Below are positions 1 to 5,542 of a stretch of 11,818 nt of DNA, piece by piece (the stretch's first letter is position 1; every line of letters begins with the position of its first letter). This DNA is from RUG11783 sp964599695. GTDB lineage: Bacteria; Bacillota; Clostridia; Oscillospirales; Ruminococcaceae. The translations under genes were made by a program, and so were the position numbers. The DNA lies in NCBI GenBank assembly GCA_964599695.1, contig CAZRGP010000047.1:1-11818 (forward strand), written 5' to 3'. Below the pieces are notes generated by a model that saw only the letters and a list, made by a program, of their open reading frames with translations, was not told where the DNA came from and did no database searches.

Positions 1-20
1 TCTTATTCGCCTAGCTCATT

Positions 21-134
21 CTATTGGGTCTGCCCCAACATTTGACTTAGAGCCGTGGTTTTTAGTTTCTGGATTGTCTGGTCGGTCAGATGCCTTTTCT
101 CCCAACCATAGCGGGAGGAAGGAAGACCTGAGCA
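21..134 (-). other. Possible C-terminal ORF remnant at left edge
   Basis: An open frame of 38 codons, closed by TAG at 21-23 and bounded upstream by TGA at 135-137, overlaps the 3' end of the small gene at 86-457 in a different frame. Its end reads like ordinary protein (Gly-Trp-Glu-Lys-Arg-His-Leu-Thr-Asp, then a Lys/Thr/Gln-rich tail ending LSQMLGQTQ). It has no start codon or ribosome binding site of its own. It could be the tail of a truncated gene, perhaps a transposase, but I do not recognise the family and it may be chance. The remaining bases at the left edge hold only a weak 5-bp hairpin (24-38). Confidence 0.2.
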
Positions 135-457
135 TCAGGGTTGACAGTTTTTATGCGTTCCACAATGCTGTCGAATAATGGGACGACGTATCGAAGGTTT
201 TTCCCTACCTGGACGGTACAGTTTCCTTCTTTCCCGTTTTCTTTCCGGAAAACCATGTAGATGCTGAAGTCTTCATTACTCTGCATCAGTGAAATGCGAA
301 TGAGATCGGTATAAGCAACGACTTCCTCACTTTTTCCTTTGAACAAGGAAAGCGGGAATGGGATGCTTGCATAAGCTTCCCGATAGGTAAAGACACCGAG
401 TAGTTTTCCGTAAGCCCTGACACAGATATCATTAATACCGGGCTGTGTAATTTTCAC
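86..457 (-). CDS. Small protein of unknown function in PTS locus (possibly PH-like)
   Basis: Encodes 123 residues from a GTG start. A GAGGAA ribosome binding site lies 6 bases upstream. The gene starts 23 bp after the DeoR-family regulator stop, so it is probably the last gene of the EIIB-deoR unit. It has no signal peptide or membrane segment. Residues about 30-100 alternate short hydrophobic and polar strands and end in a predicted amphipathic helix (PLFDSIVERI). That pattern resembles small bacterial PH-like proteins. Mannose-family PTS operons often carry such a protein, DUF956/ManO, but I see no clear sequence match to it. The function is unknown; a regulatory accessory of the PTS is an inference from position only. 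The last residues overlap another protein-like frame, so the natural C-terminus may have been altered. Confidence 0.65.
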   Translation of the reverse strand: MKITQPGINDICVRAYGKLLGVFTYREAYASIPFPLSLFKGKSEEVVAYTDLIRISLMQSNEDFSIYMVFRKENGKEGNCTVQVGKNLRYVVPLFDSIVERIKTVNPDAQVFLPPAMVGRKGI

Positions 458-480
458 TGTCGATTCCTCAGTTTGTAGGT

Positions 481-1272
481 TTATTCAGCATCCGGTGCGA
501 CCATAACGGAAATTCCGCATCTGCGGAATTCGCGCAACTGATCTTCCGTGACGCTGGAGTCAGTTATGACTTTATGGATTCGTTCGAATCGGTCGTAAAC
601 GAAGAAAGACTGTTTGCCAATTTTCGAGGCATCCATCAGTACATATGCATCCGCAGCTTTCGACGAGGCGAGGCCGCTAAGATGAGAGAAGTCTGGATCC
701 GCTGTGGCAAATCCGTCCTGGAATGTAAAACTATCAACACCGGTAAAACAACGGTCGAAGTGGAAACGAGATGCGAGTTGTTCGCTGTAGTACCCAGCAA
801 AACTTTTACGCTCAGCATTATATGTTCCGCCTACGAGAATAGCCTTACAGTGTGGTGCAAGCGTTTCAAGGTTCGTCAGGGAGTTCGTAACGATAGAAAC
901 ATTTTCCAACTCCCCGTTCTGAATCCTTTCCGCAAGTCTTTGGGCCATATGGATTGTCGTCGTTCCGCAGTCAATGAAGATTGCTTCACCGGAGTGAACG
1001 AGGTCACCGGCGAACCGGCCGATCGATCGCTTTGCTTCCTGAGACACCGAATAGATGGCGTCAAAATGGTACATGGAATGTGCAGAGTTCTTGCGTATGC
1101 CTCCGAAAACGCGAATTGCTTCACCGCTTTCCTCCATTTTGATAAAGAGGCGCCTTACCGTAGATTCAGAGACACCCAGCAATTCAACGCATCGTGCAGT
1201 ACTGACAATCTCTGTCTTGCCCAATTCTTCTAAAAGAGCACCTCTCATTCTTTCGGCTTTGGAAGTAGCCAT
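481..1272 (-). CDS. DeoR-family transcriptional regulator
   Basis: A 263-residue sugar-phosphate-responsive repressor of the DeoR/GlpR family. Residues about 10-60 form the winged helix-turn-helix (recognition part VSESTVRRL, wing ending in RVFGGIR). Residues about 75-245 form the DeoR sensor domain, with the characteristic IDCGTTT near residue 100, a VTNSL segment and LVGGTYN. The usual RRDL of the recognition helix is RRLF here. The start chosen is ATG at 1272, with GGAGG at 1281-1285 spaced 8 bases away; an in-frame TTG at 1278 lies too close to that site. The gene follows the EIIB gene by 72 bp and precedes a small gene by 23 bp. It probably controls the PTS and perhaps the divergent aminotransferase unit through the boxes in 4148-4382. 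The effector is not identifiable from sequence. Confidence 0.92.
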   Translation of the reverse strand: MATSKAERMRGALLEELGKTEIVSTARCVELLGVSESTVRRLFIKMEESGEAIRVFGGIRKNSAHSMYHFDAIYSVSQEAKRSIGRFAGDLVHSGEAIFIDCGTTTIHMAQRLAERIQNGELENVSIVTNSLTNLETLAPHCKAILVGGTYNAERKSFAGYYSEQLASRFHFDRCFTGVDSFTFQDGFATADPDFSHLSGLASSKAADAYVLMDASKIGKQSFFVYDRFERIHKVITDSSVTEDQLREFRRCGISVMVAPDAE

Positions 1273-1299
1273 ATACAATTCCTCCGCTAGTTCATTATG

Positions 1300-1317
1300 T
1301 CCGGTTTCTTCACCGGA
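1300..1317 (-). other. Small hairpin in deoR leader
   Basis: Inverted repeat TCCGGT / ACCGGA (6-bp stem, 6-base loop) lies 14 bp upstream of the deoR ribosome binding site. It has no T-run. It may tune translation or RNA stability between the EIIB and regulator genes. Confidence 0.35.
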
Positions 1318-1320
1318 AGG

Positions 1321-1346
1321 AAATCGGATCTGTTAAGATCCGATTT
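1321..1346 (-). other. Hairpin overlapping EIIB stop codon
   Basis: Inverted repeat AAATCGGATC / GATCCGATTT with a 10-bp stem, 11 bp if the closing T-A pair of the loop is counted. It overlaps the EIIB stop codon. On the minus strand the stem is followed by CCTTCC, not a T-tract, so it looks more like a processing or partial attenuation element than a full terminator. It would lower regulator expression relative to EIIB if active. Confidence 0.5.
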
Positions 1347-1839
1347 ACTCAAAGGAGTGCTTTTTTCGCACATCCGCCCAGGGAGTGATCCTGGTCTGAG
1401 CAGTCTGCTGGAAAATCACTTCGACGCCGGCTGCGGACAACTCATCCAGCATATCAGCATCAGCTTTATCCAACGAGATCGCTCCTTCGATTTTAACACG
1501 ATTCGGGGCATTCTTAGTGCCTCCGATCATGAGATTGTTAAATTCGAGTCCTTCTTTAAAGGAAGCGTAGATGCCTGGAATGTCTCTTGCAATGATCATA
1601 ATTGTTCCAGAACCGAATTGATTATCTTTCCAGACCTCGGCAGCATCTTTTGAAGTATAAACTTCATGAGAAACGGAAGAAGGAACAGCAAGCGCCAGAA
1701 CATCTCTGGCAAATTCATTGGTAGCGGTTTTGTCGTCGATCACAACGATTTTGTCAGCGCCGATCTTGCCAAGAAAACCGGTAGCGACCTGACCGTGGAT
1801 CAGACGATTGTCGATGCGGACAAGAGCGATTTTTGCCAT
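1345..1839 (-). CDS. PTS mannose-family EIIB component
   Basis: A 164-residue cytoplasmic phosphocarrier of the mannose/fructose/sorbose PTS family. It takes phosphate from EIIA and passes it to the sugar bound by the EIIC-EIID permease. The N-terminus reads MAKIALVRIDNRLIHGQV, which places the phosphorylated histidine at residue 15 in the family motif RIDxRLIHGQV. The length fits the family. The start chosen is ATG at 1839, with AAGGAG at 1847-1852 spaced 7 bases away. A longer frame begins at 1872, but that ATG lies inside the -10 box of the gene's own promoter and cannot be the start. Unlike most mannose-family operons, this gene is cut off from the EIIA and permease genes by a terminator. 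The sugar specificity cannot be read from sequence. Confidence 0.95.
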   Translation of the reverse strand: MAKIALVRIDNRLIHGQVATGFLGKIGADKIVVIDDKTATNEFARDVLALAVPSSVSHEVYTSKDAAEVWKDNQFGSGTIMIIARDIPGIYASFKEGLEFNNLMIGGTKNAPNRVKIEGAISLDKADADMLDELSAAGVEVIFQQTAQTRITPWADVRKKHSFE

Positions 1840-1870
1840 TTTTAAACTCCTTTTATCTGGCTTCGGATAC

Positions 1871-1899
1871 ATTATAGGTTATTCCGGTTGACCCCGCAA
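1871..1899 (-). promoter_or_regulatory. Sigma-A promoter for EIIB-deoR unit
   Basis: On the minus strand, TTGCGG (1894-1899) and a perfect -10 TATAAT (1871-1876) are separated by exactly 17 bp. Transcription would begin near 1864, about 25 bases before the EIIB start codon. It sits just after the terminator at 1951-1979, so EIIB, the regulator and the small gene form their own unit. Confidence 0.7.
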
Positions 1900-1950
1900 G
1901 CAAGAAAAACGGGTCCGGGCGGATTCTTCTGTTAACTGATGTATCTATGA

Positions 1951-1979
1951 CAAAAGGCCCGATCATCTCGGGCCTTTTG
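1951..1979 (-). terminator. Terminator between EIIC-EIID and EIIB genes
   Basis: A perfect 12-bp stem, CAAAAGGCCCGA paired with TCGGGCCTTTTG, with a 5-base loop. It is GC-rich at the centre with A and T runs at the base, so it could terminate in either direction. It lies 37 bp after the permease stop codon and upstream of the EIIB promoter, separating the two transcription units. Confidence 0.85.
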
Positions 1980-2016
1980 CCTGTCTGATCCAACAGGAAC
2001 AGGTACGTGACTAATA

Positions 2017-3612
2017 TTATGCAAGAATGCCGAGTGCGCCGAGGACGAGACCGATTACGACCATGCCCAGGGTGATGAATACGACAGGTGTCTTGCCTTT
2101 CTTCAGGATGCGGTACACGATCATGGTTGCGATGAAAGTGAGCAGATTCGGTACCAGTGCATCCAACAGATCAGTCTGCAGACTGATGACGGAATCAGCA
2201 GTCGTGATTGACAGAGGCGTTGTAACATTGACAAGGGAACTAGTCATGCCGCCGATGACGAACAAGCCGAGAACGGTGAAGAAAGAGAGAATCTTGTCGA
2301 TAACGCCGCTTTCAGTAAGCTGTTTGACAGCTTTTGTACCGGCATTGTAGCCGAAACGCATCAGGAAGAAAGCTTCTGCGTTGGTGATGACACCGCAGAT
2401 GACGATCGCTGCGATGCCCGGCCACCACGCGCCGGTCAAAGCGTAAGGGCACATTAGAGCAAGTACTATCGGAACGATGGTTGCCCAGTTCAAGGTGTCG
2501 CCGAGTGCAGCCATTGGCGGGAACAGAGCCGCTTTGGTCTCTGTAATCAGTTCGCCGTCGATGGGCAGACCAGCTGCTTTCTGCTCTTCCATAGAGATTG
2601 CAATACCGATCGGAAGCGCTGCAGTCATGTCCTCTGCATTGAACAATTCGGATGTTCTCATCATGGCTTCTTTCATTCCATCCGGATCATCTTTATACAG
2701 AGTTTTGAGAATAGGATACATGGTGGTAACGACACCATTTGCCTGATAGCGCTCGAAGCTGTTACCAGCTGTGTAGAAGAACAGCAGACGCAGTGTCGCG
2801 AGGTCCAGATCCCTTCCGGAGACTTTGCGGTTGGGATCGTTGCTCTTGAGAGAACTCAAATCGAGATCGATGCTGGTTCCCTTGTTGGTGCAGATGAAAT
2901 AGAAGTAGGCTACGAATGCGCCGAGGATTGCAATGCCGATTGGGGACAGGCCTGTGAAGGCTACTGCAAAGAAACCGAAGATGAAGAAGGGGAAGAAGCC
3001 CTTCTTGTTGACTGCGGATGCAACGATGCACATACCGAGGATCGGCATCAGGCTGCCAACGGCGGAGAGACCATCCTGAAGTGCCTGCGGAAGTCCGTTG
3101 ATAAACAAACCGAGAGACTCAGATCCGAAATAAAGTGCGATGGTCATCGGGATCCAGTAAAGAACGACTTTGAACAAGCTGGGGTAAATGACGGAAGACA
3201 GCCAGGTCTTCTCATATTTGCCCTCTGCAATGTATTTGTCGGTGAGGTGGTTCCACACAGCACCGACGGTCATGCGCAGGTTCGTTAACTGGCACATGAC
3301 AAGTCCAACGGCAGTAGCAACTGCCATGGCGCTCTTCATATCCAAGCCGCTGGTAATGACGACCGCCGCAGTGATAATACCAGACGCAGAAGTGTCACTT
3401 GTAATGACCCAGCCTGCCTGGGTCTGGGACAGGAACATCGGCTGAATGGTAGCACCGACTATCATAGCGGTAGGCACATCGCCGAGTATCAAACCTACTA
3501 GGACCGAAAGCGGCAGCGGCTGCAGAACCCATAGGTTCAGGAAGTGACAGCCAAAACCGCAATAGCTCAGCCAGTACAGACCGCCGAGCAGAATTGCTTG
3601 AAACAGACTCAT
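2017..3612 (-). CDS. Fused PTS mannose-family EIIC-EIID permease
   Basis: A 531-residue membrane permease in which the two usually separate subunits EIIC and EIID are one uninterrupted chain. Residues 1 to about 245 are EIIC: several hydrophobic segments, with LGDVPTAMIVGATIQPMF near residues 43-60. A polar linker rich in Ser, Asp, Asn and Lys follows (about 246-265). Residues about 266-531 are EIID, with LDLATLRLLFFYTAGNSFERYQ, then SMEEQKAAG and ALGDTLNWATIVPIV, all matching the EIID pattern. The ATG has AAGGAGG 9 bases upstream. The gene follows EIIA by 83 bp and is followed by a strong terminator. The permease would carry the sugar across the membrane for phosphorylation by EIIB. EIIC-EIID fusion is unusual in the family; the substrate is unknown. 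Confidence 0.93.
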   Translation of the reverse strand: MSLFQAILLGGLYWLSYCGFGCHFLNLWVLQPLPLSVLVGLILGDVPTAMIVGATIQPMFLSQTQAGWVITSDTSASGIITAAVVITSGLDMKSAMAVATAVGLVMCQLTNLRMTVGAVWNHLTDKYIAEGKYEKTWLSSVIYPSLFKVVLYWIPMTIALYFGSESLGLFINGLPQALQDGLSAVGSLMPILGMCIVASAVNKKGFFPFFIFGFFAVAFTGLSPIGIAILGAFVAYFYFICTNKGTSIDLDLSSLKSNDPNRKVSGRDLDLATLRLLFFYTAGNSFERYQANGVVTTMYPILKTLYKDDPDGMKEAMMRTSELFNAEDMTAALPIGIAISMEEQKAAGLPIDGELITETKAALFPPMAALGDTLNWATIVPIVLALMCPYALTGAWWPGIAAIVICGVITNAEAFFLMRFGYNAGTKAVKQLTESGVIDKILSFFTVLGLFVIGGMTSSLVNVTTPLSITTADSVISLQTDLLDALVPNLLTFIATMIVYRILKKGKTPVVFITLGMVVIGLVLGALGILA

Positions 3613-3695
3613 GCAGATTATCCTCCTTATGCATTATTTGTTCCTTTTTTCTATAACTTAACCAGTCTCCACGCAAACGACTGGAAGTTGACGGT

Positions 3696-4124
3696 TCAGT
3701 TTTCGAAAAGTTTCTCTACATCCACGATGCATTCCAGTCCCGTGTTGTATGCGTTCTTTGCCAGAGTTTCCAGATCCTCTGTATCTCGGGCAACGAGTAC
3801 TTCCAGAAGCATTCCGAGATTCACTCCGCAGACTGCTCTATAGCTGCCGCGTTCAGCCGAGAGCATTAACTGATTGAAAGGTGTACCGCCCAACATATCC
3901 ACAAGGACCAGACAGCCTGCGGGGAAAAGAGAAATGGCATTAGCTACTTCTTCACCAAATTCATCGGGATCATCTTCCAACTCAAGACCAAGTGTGGCGA
4001 CATTCTCGGACGCTCCAAGAATCACCTCGGATGCTTCTACCATGCCTGAGGCGAATGTGCTGTGGCTTACAATGACGATTCCAATAAGATCAGGAGTCAC
4101 TGTTTCTGGCAAATTAATTCGCAT
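3696..4124 (-). CDS. PTS mannose-family EIIA component
   Basis: A 142-residue cytoplasmic EIIA domain that accepts phosphate from HPr and passes it to EIIB. The motif IGIVIVSHSTFASGM places the phosphorylated histidine at residue 21. LVDMLGGTPFNQ near the middle is the other family signature. The sequence has about 12 residues before the usual beginning of the fold. The start chosen is ATG at 4124, with AAGGAG at 4129-4134 (only 4 bases away, preceded by a run of A). The longer frame from 4184 is rejected because its ATG lies inside the -10 box of a consensus promoter. This is the first gene of the permease operon. One operator-like box lies in its leader and another upstream of its -35, consistent with repression by the nearby DeoR-family protein. 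Confidence 0.94.
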   Translation of the reverse strand: MRINLPETVTPDLIGIVIVSHSTFASGMVEASEVILGASENVATLGLELEDDPDEFGEEVANAISLFPAGCLVLVDMLGGTPFNQLMLSAERGSYRAVCGVNLGMLLEVLVARDTEDLETLAKNAYNTGLECIVDVEKLFEN

Positions 4125-4147
4125 TTTGCTCCTTTTTTCATGGTATT

Positions 4148-4161
4148 TGACTGTTTCGTTC
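4148..4161 (-). promoter_or_regulatory. Operator-like box 1 (EIIA leader)
   Basis: Minus-strand GAACGAAACAGTCA differs at one base from the plus-strand copy at 4369-4382. It lies about 15-28 bases downstream of the predicted EIIA transcript start, where a bound repressor would block elongation. Its other strand, TGTTTCGTTC, resembles the TGTTTnWTTT boxes reported for some Gram-positive DeoR-family regulators such as LacR; the link to this regulator is inference. Confidence 0.45.
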
Positions 4162-4182
4162 GTGAAAGTGAACTTTTTCTTC

Positions 4183-4211
4183 ATTATATGGCCGGCCTAA
4201 AGCACTGTCAA
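4183..4211 (-). promoter_or_regulatory. Consensus sigma-A promoter for EIIA operon
   Basis: On the minus strand TTGACA (4206-4211) and TATAAT (4183-4188) are both perfect consensus hexamers with the ideal 17-bp spacer. The spacer contains the palindrome GGCCGGCC. The transcript would start near 4176, giving a leader of about 50 bases before the EIIA ATG at 4124. Such a strong core promoter normally depends on a repressor for control. Confidence 0.9.
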
Positions 4212-4218
4212 CAAAATA

Positions 4219-4232
4219 AGACTGTCTCATTC
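4219..4232 (-). promoter_or_regulatory. Operator-like box 2 (upstream of EIIA -35)
   Basis: Minus-strand GAATGAGACAGTCT matches box 1 at 11 of 14 positions. It lies 8 bp upstream of the -35 hexamer of the EIIA promoter. With box 1 it brackets that promoter, an arrangement suited to looping repression. It is a candidate site only. Confidence 0.35.
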
Positions 4233-4368
4233 GAATAAATTGTTGAATAGTGACTATCTGACGGATTTGCTTCGTCAAAAAACAATAGAAATTATAGTAT
4301 TTTTTAGTAAAAAACACGAAAATCCGCTGTGCGCGCCTCTGCCCGTCCGGATTTCCTGCTGTAAAAAT

Positions 4369-4382
4369 GAACGAAACAATCA
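4369..4382 (+). promoter_or_regulatory. Operator-like box 3 (upstream of aminotransferase -35)
   Basis: Plus-strand GAACGAAACAATCA is the near-identical partner of box 1 (13 of 14), in the opposite orientation and about 220 bp away. It ends 6 bp before the -35 hexamer of the aminotransferase promoter. Shared boxes suggest that one regulator acts on both divergent units. Confidence 0.45.
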
Positions 4383-4388
4383 TTTTTC

Positions 4389-4417
4389 TTGACGAAGAAA
4401 TTCATCCTTGTTACAAT
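4389..4417 (+). promoter_or_regulatory. Sigma-A promoter for aminotransferase unit
   Basis: TTGACG (4389-4394) and TACAAT (4412-4417), each one base from consensus, are separated by 17 bp. The transcript would start near 4424, about 24 bases before the ATG at 4448. This position excludes the longer in-frame start at 4367. Confidence 0.8.
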
Positions 4418-4447
4418 GAATGCAGACATCGAAAGGAGAGGTGTGTT

Positions 4448-5542
4448 ATGGGCAAGGATATGGGATTATTTGAGGAATATAAAGGAATCACAAGGTATGC
4501 TGGCGTACCGACAGAGCAGCTGACCGGAAGACTCCATTATAATGAGAATTTATATGGCCCGTCTCCGAAATGTATGGAGACGTTAAAGACACTAGTACCT
4601 TCTGATCTATACCTATATGAATCCGGATACCGTGATGACTTGACAGACGCGATCGCAGAGAAAATCGGTGTTCCGTCTGACAATATTTTCCTGAATAATG
4701 GTTCAGCAGAGATCATAAAGAGCGTCTTCAGTATCGTTGCGAACCGTGAGTGTTATGTTTTGCTTCCGAATCCCGGTTGGAGCTACTACTACGGATTGGC
4801 GGATTATAAGTTCTGCAAACCGATCCTGTATGATCTTCTGGAAGACGGAGACAAGTGCCGTCATGATGTGGCGAAGATCAGGGAAATGGCGGAACAGTAT
4901 CATCCCAGATTGATTTTCGTTACCTCGCCTGCTATGCCAACCGGTAACATGATCGATCCTGCCGATCTGGAAGGAATCATTCGTGATTTTCCTGATTCCA
5001 TCGTTTTGGTTGATGAGGCATATTACGGGTTTGCTCCATACAAACTGGATTGCAGGCGGATGATCGAAACCTATGACAATGTGATCTTCTCCCGTACTTT
5101 TTCAAAATACTACGGCCTTGCAAACTTGCGTATCGGCTATGGCTTCTGCAGCACTGCACTTAAAAGTGTCCTTTGGCTGGATATGCCGCTGCACCGTCTG
5201 CCGCATATCAACAAGCGCATGGCTATTGCAGCATTGAATGATGATGAATACTATAATGCAATAACTGCAAAACTTATAGCTTCCCGTGATAAGCTCATCG
5301 ATGATCTCAACGCAGTTCCTGGCGTCACTGCCTTTAAGTCGGATGCAAACTTCGTTTATGTTCGAACGAAAGGCTACGATCCCGAGAAAATCAAACAGAT
5401 ATGCGCAGATAATGGTTATCTGGTACGTATCTTTACAAATGGTGTTGAGAAGCATCTGCGCATGACGATTGCAACGGAGGATGTAATGGAATCCTTCACA
5501 AAGATGCTTCTGAAAGCGTTTGATGAAGCAAAAACTGAATGA
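4448..5542 (+). CDS. HisC-like PLP-dependent aminotransferase
   Basis: A 364-residue fold-type I enzyme of the class I/II aminotransferase family, closest in pattern to histidinol-phosphate aminotransferase and threonine-phosphate decarboxylase. Visible motifs are YNENLYGPSP (31-40), NNGSAEII (83-90), VDEAYYGFA (188-196, PLP-nitrogen Asp189), RTFSKYYGLANLRIGY (216-231, Schiff-base Lys220) and LRMTIATED (337-345, carboxylate-binding Arg338). The family segment SPNNPTG is SPAMPTG here (160-166), so the Asn that normally contacts the PLP hydroxyl is replaced by Met. The ATG has GGAG at 4435-4438 spaced 9 bases away and sits 30 bp after a good -10 box. It overlaps the HAD gene by 4 bp. A phosphorylated amino or keto compound is a plausible substrate. 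A true role in histidine synthesis is unlikely, as no his genes are nearby. Confidence 0.85.
   Translation: MGKDMGLFEEYKGITRYAGVPTEQLTGRLHYNENLYGPSPKCMETLKTLVPSDLYLYESGYRDDLTDAIAEKIGVPSDNIFLNNGSAEIIKSVFSIVANRECYVLLPNPGWSYYYGLADYKFCKPILYDLLEDGDKCRHDVAKIREMAEQYHPRLIFVTSPAMPTGNMIDPADLEGIIRDFPDSIVLVDEAYYGFAPYKLDCRRMIETYDNVIFSRTFSKYYGLANLRIGYGFCSTALKSVLWLDMPLHRLPHINKRMAIAALNDDEYYNAITAKLIASRDKLIDDLNAVPGVTAFKSDANFVYVRTKGYDPEKIKQICADNGYLVRIFTNGVEKHLRMTIATEDVMESFTKMLLKAFDEAKTE

Larger units (their letters stand above)
4125..4447. promoter_or_regulatory. Divergent control region between PTS and aminotransferase units
   Basis: This 323-bp non-coding stretch holds the promoters of both units and three boxes of the form TGTYTCRTTC. 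Other repeats include the 11-bp palindrome ATAGTGACTAT (4247-4257) and TGACG / CGTCA arms (4259-4263 and 4273-4277). TTGACGAAG also occurs twice: on the minus strand at about 4269-4277 and on the plus strand at 4389-4397, where it overlaps the -35 box of the aminotransferase promoter. The density of repeats suggests binding of one or more regulators, but none is proven. Confidence 0.75.

Noticed and set aside
574..1233. A 219-codon plus-strand frame opposite the DeoR-family gene
   Set aside because: The minus-strand product has clear helix-turn-helix and sensor-domain motifs, a good start and a good ribosome binding site; this frame has none.
1840..1872. Longer EIIB start at 1872
   Set aside because: Its ATG lies inside the TATAAT box; ATG 1839 has AAGGAG at proper spacing and matches the family N-terminus.
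4125..4184. Longer EIIA start at 4184
   Set aside because: Its ATG lies within the perfect -10 box of the promoter, upstream of the predicted transcript start, and has no ribosome binding site.
4367..4447. Longer aminotransferase start at 4367
   Set aside because: It lies upstream of the -35/-10 promoter; the ATG at 4448 has a strong ribosome binding site.
5511..5525. A CcpA cre-like sequence (TGAAAGCGTTTGAT) near the end of the aminotransferase gene
   Set aside because: It has mismatches to the cre consensus at conserved positions and lies inside coding sequence far from a promoter.
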